From Methanomicrobiales archaeon (GTDB lineage Archaea > Halobacteriota > Methanomicrobia > Methanomicrobiales > Methanomicrobiaceae), in the NCBI GenBank assembly GCA_013415665.1, contig JAAEEQ010000012.1:1-36230 (forward strand): a stretch of DNA of 36,230 nucleotides. The letters run 5' to 3'. A program made the translations under genes and the position numbers. Under the pieces are notes generated by a model, which did no database searches, was not told where the DNA came from, and worked only from the letters and a program-made list of their open reading frames with translations. This document shows, piece by piece, positions 15,768 to 23,847 of the stretch (the stretch's first letter is position 1; every line of letters starts with the position of its first letter).

Positions 15768-15956
15768 TCACTCAAGTCTGGCTACGATTTCAGCCTTTAT
15801 AGTTGCATTGCCGCCGCGCGGCTCGGACAGGATGCGGCCGCAGACGCTGCAGTCCACGACCGTGCTCGCACGCTCAAAAATGGTCTGCTCGTTTTCGCAA
15901 TCCGGGCACTTGACGCGGAGGAAAGCAGTTCTGTTGTCTCTGTGTTGTCGTACCAT
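15768..15956 (-). CDS. rps27e: 30S ribosomal protein S27e
   Basis: A 62-residue zinc-ribbon ribosomal protein found in archaea and eukaryotes. The four ligands are CPDC (Cys17, Cys20) and CSVCG (Cys36, Cys39); FLRVKCPDC and VDCSVCG are typical. ATG 15956 lies just after the L44e stop, with GTGATACGAC between. It is between L44e and aIF2-alpha, the usual archaeal order. Confidence 0.96.
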   Translation of the reverse strand: MVRQHRDNRTAFLRVKCPDCENEQTIFERASTVVDCSVCGRILSEPRGGNATIKAEIVARLE

Positions 15957-15962
15957 GTCGTA

Positions 15963-16241
15963 TCACTCCGTAAGCTCGAATTTCCCTGCCCGGAAGCCTT
16001 TGCGCAGGTGCGCCTTTCCGCAGACCGAACAGCGGTATCGTACGTTAATCTTTTTCGTCGGCTTGTCGCCGCCCGGCACCTTGTTGAACTTGCCCATGTT
16101 GCCGACCGTGCTTCTGCGCGCTTTCTGCCGGTCGATCCAGTTCAGATGGAGGGTTTTACCCTTTTTTACCTTCTCGACCTCGTGAACTTCGTGCTTTCGG
16201 CAGAAAGGACAGTACGTCTTGAATTTTCCTGGCATTTTCAT
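15963..16241 (-). CDS. rpl44e: 50S ribosomal protein L44e
   Basis: A 92-residue ribosomal protein, archaeal/eukaryotic L44e (eL42), located near the E site. YCPFC (Cys11, Cys14) and [10 protein letters not shown] (Cys71, Cys74) form the zinc site; [20 protein letters not shown] and [16 protein letters not shown] are highly conserved. The start is ATG 16241 ([14 protein letters not shown]), matching relatives; an in-frame ATG at 16277 would add 12 residues with no family support. First of the ribosomal sub-operon; the 38 bases upstream contain an A/T-rich stretch that may be its own promoter. Confidence 0.96.
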   Translation of the reverse strand: MKMPGKFKTYCPFCRKHEVHEVEKVKKGKTLHLNWIDRQKARRSTVGNMGKFNKVPGGDKPTKKINVRYRCSVCGKAHLRKGFRAGKFELTE

Positions 16242-16279
16242 GAAATTAGCCCCATTACTTTGGATAGAGAATCCCATTA

Positions 16280-16945
16280 TTATTTGCTAAGCCTGATATT
16301 TAAGGCTATGTTGCGCCCACAGAGCACCTCTGCGTTGCTCTCCGGAAGTGTTACTATATCTTCCTTCGCGAGATTATATACCCTCCCATCAATTCCCAGA
16401 AATGACTCGATATCTTCGAGGATCCGGACGATTGCATACGCCACGCCGTCTTCCCCCTCCCCGATAGCGCAGGACTCCGTCTCTGTGGGCACGGCGGATT
16501 CTGCCTGCATTCCCGCTGCCTGCCGGTCTTTTTCCTCCCCCTCTTCCTCTTCCGCATCCCCGGCCGAAGGTGCGGAAAACGACCCGATCTGGCTTTCCCG
16601 AAACCTGCCGATGGCGCCGCCGACTGCCTGAAACAGGTGCCGCTCTGCCGGAAGCATCTTCTTCAGCTCGTCGCTTTTCTCCTGCCCGTAGAGCGCGAGC
16701 AGCAGGATTTTGTGGGTTCTGAGGGTGAGGATCTCCTCGAGGGTCTCCATGACGCTGTGCAGTTCCGCGGCCGGATCGCGTGGCCTGCCGGAGAAAAACC
16801 TGTCTATCGATGGTGTTTCCCGCTGCACTTCGCAATAGAGTTTTTCGAGCTCCTTTTTTGCCTCGGAAAAGGTCTCGTGGGGGATCTGCGTCAATTTTCC
16901 GCTTTCGCGTTCATTCAGCACAATCAACCGCAGATTTTCAAGCAT
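16280..16945 (-). CDS. Archaeal GINS complex subunit (Gins51 type)
   Basis: A 221-residue replication factor that joins MCM and Cdc45/RecJ in the archaeal CMG-like helicase. Residues 1-118 form the helical A domain ([24 protein letters not shown]). An acidic, low-complexity linker follows (about 129-166, with EEEEGEEKD at 132-140), then the small B domain (168-221) with [36 protein letters not shown] (positions 173-208). The A-then-B order is that of Gins51, the Sld5/Psf1 class. It starts 8 bases inside priS. Pairing of GINS with priS is well known in archaea and supports the call. Confidence 0.88.
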   Translation of the reverse strand: MLENLRLIVLNERESGKLTQIPHETFSEAKKELEKLYCEVQRETPSIDRFFSGRPRDPAAELHSVMETLEEILTLRTHKILLLALYGQEKSDELKKMLPAERHLFQAVGGAIGRFRESQIGSFSAPSAGDAEEEEGEEKDRQAAGMQAESAVPTETESCAIGEGEDGVAYAIVRILEDIESFLGIDGRVYNLAKEDIVTLPESNAEVLCGRNIALNIRLSK

Positions 16946-18092
16946 GCCTGCCCACCTCCGCCTCCGCGAGTTCCGCGATCCCGCGACAGCACAGGAAGAC
17001 GGCGAGCGCCTCAGGCACGGTGTTCTCCCCTTTTGTCAGGGTATACCGGTTTTCCAGTATCGGCATCGAAAGGGGCATCGCAGCATCGATTCGGACATCG
17101 TTGTCGCCGAAGACGACAGCTTCCTGCAGGGGATCGAATGCCGCAAATTCGGAAACGGAAAGTGGCGTGACACGGAATCCGCTTCCGCCGTGCAGCGAGG
17201 TCGGCATCCTGATGAGCCGTTTCGTATCGGTCGTCACCGGTTCGTCCGCGAGTGCTGCCTTCTCCCGGAGAAGACGCAAAAATTCGGTGTTCTCCGGGCT
17301 GATGAGCGGAGCGATCAGGCGGTCGTCCGGAGATACGCGCCTGCCTGCGTGAAGGGCTCCGATGATGTCATCGAGGTTTGCAATGATTTTTTTGGGAAGC
17401 TGTGACTTCCTGCCGATTCCCGGCAGGTCCTGGAGCAGCTTTCGGGCGTCTTCGGGGGGAAGCTGCCTGTACTGCTCCAGGTATTCCGCCAGTGCTTCAC
17501 GGTAGCGCCGCCGCCATCCCGTCACCGGCGCGGGGTGCCCCTGCAGCATGACCGCGGGATCGATGCCGATGCCGCAGACGTAGTCGATCAGCTCCCGCCG
17601 CTCCTGGCTCTGCCACTCCCTGATATCGAGGCGCCTGACATGCACATGATATCCGCGCCCCCCCGAAAAGGCAAGGCTGATATCCTTTTCAGCGAACCCG
17701 AGTTCGTCGGTCAGCATCGCAAGAAGTTTTTCCGTCTCCGTCTTCACCCGGGCAAGCATGACGTCGTACGGCCCCCGCATGATATGGTCGGCATCGAGAT
17801 CGAAGATCAGGTCGGCGCCGCTCCAGACCTTGTCGTTCATGGTGGACGCAGCGGGCAGGGCATAGTACGCGGTGGAGTAATAGACATGGCAGGGCGCCAT
17901 GCTGCGCAGGTAGGTCATAACCTCGTCCGGCGTCCCGAAGGCCATATGCCGGCGCATCCGCACGTCCGGCGAATCATCGAAAAATATGAATCCCCATTCC
18001 CGCTGTTCGAGCGAGGGCGGCGTGATCAGGGTCCCGCTCCGGTAATACTTCATGAAACGTTGCCGGACGAATTCCCGTGTCGCGTGATTCAT
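16938..18092 (-). CDS. priS: DNA primase small (catalytic) subunit
   Basis: A 384-residue catalytic subunit of the archaeal/eukaryotic primase, which makes primers together with PriL. SGADLIFDLDADH (91-103) holds the catalytic aspartates Asp98 and Asp100. SLAFSGGRGYHVHV (138-151) is the nucleotide-binding motif with its conserved His. TDTKRLIRMPTSLHGGSGFRV near the C-terminus is also diagnostic. ATG 18092 overlaps the elp3 stop (ATGA) and the gene overlaps GINS by eight bases. PriL is not in the window. Confidence 0.95.
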   Translation of the reverse strand: MNHATREFVRQRFMKYYRSGTLITPPSLEQREWGFIFFDDSPDVRMRRHMAFGTPDEVMTYLRSMAPCHVYYSTAYYALPAASTMNDKVWSGADLIFDLDADHIMRGPYDVMLARVKTETEKLLAMLTDELGFAEKDISLAFSGGRGYHVHVRRLDIREWQSQERRELIDYVCGIGIDPAVMLQGHPAPVTGWRRRYREALAEYLEQYRQLPPEDARKLLQDLPGIGRKSQLPKKIIANLDDIIGALHAGRRVSPDDRLIAPLISPENTEFLRLLREKAALADEPVTTDTKRLIRMPTSLHGGSGFRVTPLSVSEFAAFDPLQEAVVFGDNDVRIDAAMPLSMPILENRYTLTKGENTVPEALAVFLCCRGIAELAEAEVGRHA

Positions 18093-19666
18093 ACGAGCCT
18101 CTTTACCATATATGGCCCTGTGCGTTCATAGCCCTGCCTCCGGTAGTACGGGCGGACGCCGATACCGCTCATCACCGCCATGCGCCGGTACCCTGCTTCC
18201 GCCGCCCCCTCTTCCGCCCGTGCAAGGAGGCGGTTGCCGAACCTGCGGTGCTGCCACTCGTGCTCGTCCGCTTCGCTGCCGATCGGGACCGGCGCACCGT
18301 ACACGTGCAGTTCGCGAACGAGTGCTGCCCCGTCTGCCAGTTCTTCACGCCACGGCTGCGCGGGGAAACGAAGCCGGACAAAGCCTACCAGCGCATCGTC
18401 CGACGAAAAGGAGATGAACCGTTCTTCACCGCCGGCGCAGGCGTACCGGATTTCGCCAAGCTCCGGAGGGCCGCCCAGAGGTGCCCTGCCGACTTCACGG
18501 CACCGGATGCACCTGCATCTCCCTCCTTCGGCTTCGAGGTGCTTTTTCGCGAGCTGGCGGAAATTGCTGTGGCGGGATCCGGCAACAATCAGTTTTGCCG
18601 GGATATCCCGCTGGATGCGCTGGAGGCGCACGTACTCCGGCAGGCGGGATTTGGCATAGGCGATGAGCTCCACGAGCTCCTGCTCCTCGTACGGCCGGTA
18701 CTCCCCGCGCCGCCACAGTTCCTCGATCTCCGAACCGGGGGTGACGAGGGTGGGATAAATCTTGATGAAATCGGGCTTGAACCGCTCGTCGGCAAAGAGT
18801 GCATCGAACATCCGGCGGTCGTCATCAATGCCGGCTCCCGGCAGATTCGGCATCACGTGAAAGCCGACTTTTATCCCGGCATCACGAAGCAGACGGTTTG
18901 CTTCCGCCGTTTCGGCAACGCCATGCCCCCGCCGGTTCAGCGCAAGAATGCGGTCATCGATCTGCTGGACGCCGAGCTCCACTTTGGTGACGCCGAGCGC
19001 AAGCATCCGGTCGATCTCGGTGCGCCGCGACCAGTCGGGCCGCGTCTCAAATGTCGTGGCGACGCACCGGACGCGGGCACCCTCGTTCTCCGTGCAGAGC
19101 ACCTCGAACGAACGGTTATCCCCGCGTTCCTCACCGCCGTACTCATTCATCGCCCTGATGCACGATCGCATGAACCATTCCTGGTACTCCGGATCGCGTG
19201 CGGTCATCGTCCCTCCCATGACAATCAGCTCCGCCTTTTCCACCCGGTGCCCGAGCGATTCGAACTGGGCAAGGCGTGCCTGCACCTGCCGGTAGGGGTC
19301 GTAGTCATGTTCCCGCGCACGGAGTGCCGCAGGCTCCTCCCCGGTGTAGCTCTGCGGTGAACCGAACGGATGGTCCGGCCCGCCGGGGCAGGGCAGGCAC
19401 CTGCCGTGCGGGCAGGGGTACGGGCTCGTCATGACGGCGACGGGGGCAACTCCCGAAATCGTCCGGGTCGGTTTGAGCTGCAGGATCCTGCGCAGATGCT
19501 CGCGTTCATCGTCGTCTGCGGCGGCGAGGATGGCCGAATTTTTCGGGATTGAGGCAAGCCCGAATTCGCGGGATACGGCGATTTTAATCCGCTGAACGTC
19601 GACCGTCAGGGGATCCTCTTGAAAGATGCGGGAAATGATTTCCCGAAAAACCGTGGACTCTTTCAT
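18089..19666 (-). CDS. elp3: Elp3-family tRNA uridine(34) acetyltransferase / radical SAM protein
   Basis: A 525-residue archaeal Elp3, which builds the cm5U34 modification on tRNA using acetyl-CoA and SAM. The radical SAM cluster motif is CPHGRCLPCPGG (Cys85, Cys90, Cys93), followed by a TIM-barrel with TFETRPDW and GVTKVELGVQQIDD. A zinc-binding Cys cluster (CRCIRCREVG) links to a C-terminal GNAT acetyltransferase domain from about 380, with RRFGNRLLARAEE and MAVMSGIGVRPYYRRQGYERTGPYM (positions 493-517). In archaea a single protein does what needs six Elongator subunits in eukaryotes. It starts 3 bases after UPF0058 and overlaps priS by four. Confidence 0.94.
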   Translation of the reverse strand: MKESTVFREIISRIFQEDPLTVDVQRIKIAVSREFGLASIPKNSAILAAADDDEREHLRRILQLKPTRTISGVAPVAVMTSPYPCPHGRCLPCPGGPDHPFGSPQSYTGEEPAALRAREHDYDPYRQVQARLAQFESLGHRVEKAELIVMGGTMTARDPEYQEWFMRSCIRAMNEYGGEERGDNRSFEVLCTENEGARVRCVATTFETRPDWSRRTEIDRMLALGVTKVELGVQQIDDRILALNRRGHGVAETAEANRLLRDAGIKVGFHVMPNLPGAGIDDDRRMFDALFADERFKPDFIKIYPTLVTPGSEIEELWRRGEYRPYEEQELVELIAYAKSRLPEYVRLQRIQRDIPAKLIVAGSRHSNFRQLAKKHLEAEGGRCRCIRCREVGRAPLGGPPELGEIRYACAGGEERFISFSSDDALVGFVRLRFPAQPWREELADGAALVRELHVYGAPVPIGSEADEHEWQHRRFGNRLLARAEEGAAEAGYRRMAVMSGIGVRPYYRRQGYERTGPYMVKRLV

Positions 19667-19669
19667 GGA

Positions 19670-19936
19670 TTAGTGTTCGACAGCAATCTCTTCCGAAGCG
19701 GATTCCGTGGCATAATCGACAACCGGTGAACGGTTGTGCCGGATATGTGACACCAGCTCCTCACCGAGTGTCAGGATTGCCTTTTTATGGCAGATTTTGT
19801 TTTTATGGATGTGTACCGGTGATATTGCAAGCATATCGTACTGGTCGGTGGAAATTTCCTCGCCGGTTATACCTTCGTAATATTTTCGAACGTGCACCAG
19901 CAGCATATGTAGATGTAGCAGTTCTTCCTTTTGCAC
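19670..19936 (-). CDS. UPF0058 family protein
   Basis: An 88-residue member of the archaeal UPF0058 family, of unknown function. The family N-terminus is QKEELLHLHMLLVHVRKYYE, and ISPVHIHKNKICHKKAILTLGEELV follows; the many His residues (LHLH, VHIHK, CH) suggest metal binding. I place the start at GTG 19936, which gives the family N-terminus directly and has GGTGAG upstream; a TTG at 19954 would add six residues. It precedes elp3 by 3 bases and starts the long minus-strand information operon. Confidence 0.85.
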   Translation of the reverse strand: MQKEELLHLHMLLVHVRKYYEGITGEEISTDQYDMLAISPVHIHKNKICHKKAILTLGEELVSHIRHNRSPVVDYATESASEEIAVEH

Positions 19937-19972
19937 TCTCTCACCAATCCTCAAAATTTACTACTTTGCCAG

Positions 19973-20006
19973 ACGAGATATAGTTTTTTGGTGATCTTTA
20001 TATTCG
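19973..20006. promoter_or_regulatory. Shared promoter region of UPF0058 and the ADP-ribosylglycohydrolase gene
   Basis: GATATAG (19976-19982) is centred 30 bases before ATG 20010, which predicts a leaderless plus-strand mRNA. Its complement, CTATATC, is about 43 bases before the UPF0058 GTG and could serve that gene too. CTTTATATTC (19996-20005) is a second TATA-like run but too close to the start to be its TATA box. Confidence 0.4.
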
Positions 20007-20009
20007 GAT

Positions 20010-20876
20010 ATGCCTAGGGTAGCAGGTTCTCTTATCGGGCTCTCCGTTGGCGACGCTTTGGGTGCGCCCCTCGAGGGCTTTCCGCCGCCCGATCATCTCT
20101 ATACCCGGATGCGTGGCGGCGGGTTGCACGGCCTTCCTGCCGGTGCCGTGACCGACGATACCCTGCAGGCATGCGCCGTTGCGGAATCGCTTATATGTTG
20201 CAGAAAATTTGATCCTTCGGATATCATGCGGCGCTTTCTTGAGGGGTTTGACGCCCATCCCGAATTCTACGGGCCGACATCGCGTGCCGTTTTTTCCGCG
20301 GTGCGTGCCGGGATCCCGCTGAAGGAGGCGGCCCTCTGGGCGCACCGGCAGTCGGGCCGATCGCGCAGCAACGGCAGCGTGATGCGGGGGGCCCCCATCG
20401 GGATTTTTTATCCGCCGGGGATGGTCGCGGGCATCAGCGTCGCCTGTTCGCGCCTGACGCATTTTGATCCGGTTGCCGCGGAGTGTTCGGTCTTTGTCAA
20501 CCGGATGATCAGCCACCTCTGCAGGGGCGCCGATCGGAGAACCGCGTACCGCCATGCACTTGCAAAAACCCGGGATCCGGAAGTACGGGGTGTCATGGCA
20601 TCACTGCATTCCCGCCCACTGGAGCCCACGCTTGATGCGCTCGATACGATCCACTGTGCGGTATCCCTGCTGCTCGCGTCGCGGTCGTTTTCATCGGCGG
20701 TCATCGGCGCGGTCAACCTGGGCGGAGATGCGGACACCGCAGGAGCGGTCACCGGTGCTCTTGCCGGCGCTGCATGGGGGATTGATGCCGTGCCGCGGAT
20801 CTGGCTCGATGCGCTGCAGGAGCGGGATCGGCTTTTAGCCCTTTCACGTCGGCTCAACGCCGCCGCGATTGCGTAG
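20010..20876 (+). CDS. ADP-ribosylglycohydrolase family protein
   Basis: A 288-residue DraG/ARH-family protein that would remove ADP-ribose from proteins or small molecules. The binuclear Mg site is readable: GDALG (14-18), TDDT (48-51) and LGGDADTAGAV (237-247). SNGSVMRGAPIG in the middle is the usual substrate loop. DraG reverses nitrogenase ADP-ribosylation in bacteria, but no nif or draT gene is visible here, so the substrate is unknown. ATG 20010 fits a leaderless start. It converges with UPF0179, with a 6-base gap. Confidence 0.9.
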   Translation: MPRVAGSLIGLSVGDALGAPLEGFPPPDHLYTRMRGGGLHGLPAGAVTDDTLQACAVAESLICCRKFDPSDIMRRFLEGFDAHPEFYGPTSRAVFSAVRAGIPLKEAALWAHRQSGRSRSNGSVMRGAPIGIFYPPGMVAGISVACSRLTHFDPVAAECSVFVNRMISHLCRGADRRTAYRHALAKTRDPEVRGVMASLHSRPLEPTLDALDTIHCAVSLLLASRSFSSAVIGAVNLGGDADTAGAVTGALAGAAWGIDAVPRIWLDALQERDRLLALSRRLNAAAIA

Positions 20877-20882
20877 GATCCC

Positions 20883-21332
20883 TTATGCCGGCCGTAATTC
20901 GACGAGCTTGAGATTTCTTCCCCGTTCGCATCCTTCCGGCGCACCGCCGAGGATTTCGGTGACGATGTAATGTGCGCCGTCAATGATGCCCTCGGGATGG
21001 CAGAGATCATAACTTTTGCAGCCCGTCGAAGAACATGTGGATTCGAACAGGATCCGGGAACTGACGATCGCCTGTTCGGATTTGATCAGGGTGATGATCG
21101 GGGCTTCGACGACTTCGACCGCGATAACGCCGTCCCGGTGGATGCGGCAGTCATGGGGGCTGGTTCCGCGAATGTCAACGATACGATAGCGCTTTTTGGG
21201 CTGCAGGTTGGTGCACACTTTCTGCACCTTGCACCCTTCGCATTCGGGTAGCGGACCTTCAAACACGAATTCGCACTCTTTGCGGGCGAGATGTTTCCCG
21301 ATGAGCGTGATCTTTACCTTTGCCTCATTCAT
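20883..21332 (-). CDS. UPF0179 family Cys-rich protein
   Basis: A 149-residue protein of the archaeal UPF0179 family, function unknown. Eight or more Cys fall in paired patterns: CEGCKVQKVC (31-41 region), then STCSSTGCKSYDLCHPEGI, and EGCERG near the end, suggesting one or two metal sites. ITLIGKHLARKECEFVFEGPLPECEGC opens the protein and is well conserved in euryarchaea. ATG 21332 is 6 bases past the egsA stop, so the two are probably cotranscribed, egsA first. Confidence 0.85.
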   Translation of the reverse strand: MNEAKVKITLIGKHLARKECEFVFEGPLPECEGCKVQKVCTNLQPKKRYRIVDIRGTSPHDCRIHRDGVIAVEVVEAPIITLIKSEQAIVSSRILFESTCSSTGCKSYDLCHPEGIIDGAHYIVTEILGGAPEGCERGRNLKLVELRPA

Positions 21333-21338
21333 GCCCGA

Positions 21339-22418
21339 TCACTCCTTGTACAGCATCCTGATTAAATGTCGCGCCGATTCCTCGGTCAGGCCCATGTCGA
21401 GAATCGTAAACCGCTCGGGACGGATTTCCCGCGCTGCAAGCAGCGCCTGTACGGCGGTCTCGTCATCGATTCCTATCTCCTTCGGTGTCGTGGGAGCGCC
21501 TATCAGCCGGAGGGAGTCGCGAATCCCCCGCCAGTCCCCGCTGTGCAGGTACATCGTCAGAATCGAACCGATGCCGCACTGCTCACCATGCAGCCCTTTT
21601 CCCGGCGCCAGCCTGTCGAGCGCATGGCTGAACTTATGTTCGCCTCCGCTTGCCGGACGCGACGAACCGGCGATACTCATTGCCACACCCGATGCCACCA
21701 GCGCCTTGGTGACGATCCATGCGCTCTGTTCCTGGCACGGTTTGATGAACGCAGCGTTTTTCACCAGCATTTCTGCCGTCATGCGCGAGAGGGCGGCGGC
21801 ATATTCGCTGATCTCCTCTCCGCGGAGGCGATGGGCGAGTTCCCAGTCAAGTATTGCCGTATAGTTCGAGATGATGTCCGCACACCCCGACGCGAGCAGC
21901 CGGTGCGGTGCGCGGGCGATGATACCGGTATCCGCAACCACGGCAATCGGCGGGTGGGCTTTGAGGGACAGGCTCCCGTCCGCGAGGGGGACCGAAGCCC
22001 GGGCGGATGCAATGCCGTCATGGGATGCGGCGGTCGGAACACTGAGGAATTGTTTGTCACCGTTGTATGAGGCGATTTTTGCGGTATCAATGACCTTTCC
22101 GCCGCCCACCCCGATGATGAAATCGGCATCGGATGCGGCATCCTCGGCCAGCTGGATCACCTCGGGTGAAATGGCACTGACGGAAAAATGGCTGACGGCA
22201 TACTGGTCCTCGAGCATCCTCTCCACCGCGGCGCCCGCGACCGTTCTGGTATTGGAACCGGAGATGATGAGCACAGAGGATCCAAGCCGGAGATCCTCGC
22301 AGACCTTCGGGAGCTGGGCAAGGGCGTCGTGGCCGATGACGACGTCGCGGGGCAGCTGCATCCACTTGGATTTATCAAAAATTTTCGGTTTGAGTACTTT
22401 TATACCGTCCGCGCTCAT
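21339..22418 (-). CDS. egsA: sn-Glycerol-1-phosphate dehydrogenase
   Basis: A 359-residue enzyme that reduces dihydroxyacetone phosphate to sn-glycerol-1-phosphate, setting the stereochemistry of archaeal membrane lipids. GVGGGKVIDTAK (103-114) is the NAD(P) motif of iron-alcohol-dehydrogenase-like folds. SHDGIASARAS (132-142), GGEHKFSHAL and LHGEQCGIGS supply the metal-site and active-site residues. Together with the reductase at 747-1943 it marks the organism as archaeal. ATG 22418 lies only 12 bases from the divergent DUF63 start and probably begins a leaderless mRNA. Confidence 0.95.
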   Translation of the reverse strand: MSADGIKVLKPKIFDKSKWMQLPRDVVIGHDALAQLPKVCEDLRLGSSVLIISGSNTRTVAGAAVERMLEDQYAVSHFSVSAISPEVIQLAEDAASDADFIIGVGGGKVIDTAKIASYNGDKQFLSVPTAASHDGIASARASVPLADGSLSLKAHPPIAVVADTGIIARAPHRLLASGCADIISNYTAILDWELAHRLRGEEISEYAAALSRMTAEMLVKNAAFIKPCQEQSAWIVTKALVASGVAMSIAGSSRPASGGEHKFSHALDRLAPGKGLHGEQCGIGSILTMYLHSGDWRGIRDSLRLIGAPTTPKEIGIDDETAVQALLAAREIRPERFTILDMGLTEESARHLIRMLYKE

Positions 22419-22453
22419 TTATAATCGTACATGATTGGGGATTTTATATACAA
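22396..22453. promoter_or_regulatory. Interlocked divergent promoters of egsA and the DUF63 gene
   Basis: The two start codons are separated by 12 bases. CTTTTATACC (22397-22406), inside egsA codons, is centred 29 bases before the DUF63 ATG. TTTTATATACA (22442-22452), inside DUF63 codons, is centred 29 bases before the egsA ATG on the other strand. Both spacings predict leaderless transcripts. Confidence 0.55.
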
Positions 22454-23276
22454 ATATTATGTCGGTCCCATCATCCACGGTGAAGCATACACCATCGTCG
22501 ATACCCTGACCTACGCGGCGATTCTCATCGTGTCGGTTTATCTCGTCTACCGCTGGCTGAAACGCTCCGGCATAGCAATCGACCGGGAATTCATCTACGC
22601 CACAATCCCCTTCGTCGTGCTCGGCGGCCTGCTCCGTGTCGTCGAGGATACCGGAATGGTGCCGTTCCCCTGGCATGTTCTCCTCGTTACCCCGATTATC
22701 TTTTTCGTCGTCTTTGCAATCGCGGTGTTCTGCCTGATCGTCTCCCGGACGCTTGCCTTACACGGGCGGATACGCGAGTACTGGGTCGGGTATGCCGCCG
22801 GCGGGATTCTGGCGTGCTGTATCGTCTTCCTCGTTCTTCTGGGATTCGGGCTCTCGGAAACGCGTATCGAGCCGGCCGTCTTCGGCACGATCACCCTTTT
22901 GGCGGTTGGCACGTCGGCGGCCGTTATCCTGCTGCTCCAGTACGGGATTCGCTGGGGCTATGTTGCGGATCCCCTCTACCGCCTGCTTGTCTTCGGGCAT
23001 ATGCTCGATGCGAGTGCAACGAGTTACGGCATCGATCTTCACCAGCTTACGTATGTCGAGCAGCATGTCGTCGGATCGGCGTTGATCCGTGCAACCGGAA
23101 CCGCGTTTTCCATGTTCCCGCTCAAACTGGCCGTTGTCGTTCCGGCACTGTACGTGCTTGAGATGTACCGCAAGGAAGGAAATCCGGAGCTCTGGCATCT
23201 TGTCCTTCTCGCCATGATCATGGTCGGCCTCGCCCCCGGTGTCCGTGATATGATGCGGATGGTCCTGTATGTTTAA
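22431..23276 (+). CDS. DUF63 family integral membrane protein
   Basis: A 281-residue polytopic membrane protein of the archaeal DUF63 family; about eight hydrophobic segments are visible, beginning near residues 24-40 and ending near 260-275. Conserved features include RVVEDTGMVPFPWHVLLVTPIIF (positions 64-86), LFGHMLDASATSYGID-like GHMLDASATSYG (183-195 region) and a HVVGSALIRATGTAFSMFPLK stretch. Acidic and His residues in membrane segments suggest a transporter or membrane enzyme, but the function is unknown. ATG 22431 has a TATA box 29 bases upstream and no ribosome binding site. The 3' end overlaps the SpoIIM-like gene by 8 bases. Confidence 0.85.
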   Translation: MIGDFIYKYYVGPIIHGEAYTIVDTLTYAAILIVSVYLVYRWLKRSGIAIDREFIYATIPFVVLGGLLRVVEDTGMVPFPWHVLLVTPIIFFVVFAIAVFCLIVSRTLALHGRIREYWVGYAAGGILACCIVFLVLLGFGLSETRIEPAVFGTITLLAVGTSAAVILLLQYGIRWGYVADPLYRLLVFGHMLDASATSYGIDLHQLTYVEQHVVGSALIRATGTAFSMFPLKLAVVVPALYVLEMYRKEGNPELWHLVLLAMIMVGLAPGVRDMMRMVLYV

Positions 23277-23835
23277 GGGCAGGTTTTCCGTTGCATTCCT
23301 CGCCTCATTCCTCTTTTTTGCCGGATCGACAGCGCTGGGCGTCTGGGTCGTCATGCAGGATCCGGCAGTCGGGGAGGCGCTGGTCGAGGCGGTCGGAAGG
23401 GAACTGTTCTCCCGGCTCATGGATGATGCGGCGTGGGTCGTCGCCGTCAAGCTGTTTTTAAATAACCTTCAGGCCTGCATCCTCCTCTTCGCGGGAGGGG
23501 CAACCTTCGGTGTGCTGACGCTCGCGGTCCTCGGCGTGAACGGCCTCCTGATCGGCGGGGTACTGGAACTCGTCCGGCAGCAGCAGGGGCTTCTCTACGT
23601 CACGCTCGCCATTGTGCCCCACGGCATCTTCGAGGTCCCTGCCTTTCTGACCGCCGCGGCGCTTGGCCTCCTGCTCGGCGAACACCTGATGAATGAACTT
23701 CTCGGCCACGGGGATGCAGCGGCAGGGGCGTCCGGGCTGGCACGGACGTTTGCCGGTATCGTGATCCCGTTTCTCGCCGTTGCAGCGATTATAGAGGCAT
23801 TTATAACTCCCCAAATCCTAAATTTACTCGTTTGA
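23269..23835 (+). CDS. Stage II sporulation protein M-like membrane protein
   Basis: A 188-residue integral membrane protein of the SpoIIM/DUF95 family. KLFLNNLQACILLFAGGATFGVLTLAVLGVNGLLIGGVL (positions 62-100) and VTLAIVPHGIFEVPAFLTAAALG (positions 111-133) are the family signature: the NN and PHGIFE motifs are clear. About five membrane segments. In archaea the role is unknown and has nothing to do with spores. ATG 23269 is eight bases inside DUF63; the pair is probably one functional unit. Confidence 0.87.
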   Translation: MFKGRFSVAFLASFLFFAGSTALGVWVVMQDPAVGEALVEAVGRELFSRLMDDAAWVVAVKLFLNNLQACILLFAGGATFGVLTLAVLGVNGLLIGGVLELVRQQQGLLYVTLAIVPHGIFEVPAFLTAAALGLLLGEHLMNELLGHGDAAAGASGLARTFAGIVIPFLAVAAIIEAFITPQILNLLV

Positions 23836-23847
23836 GGTACCGGTACG

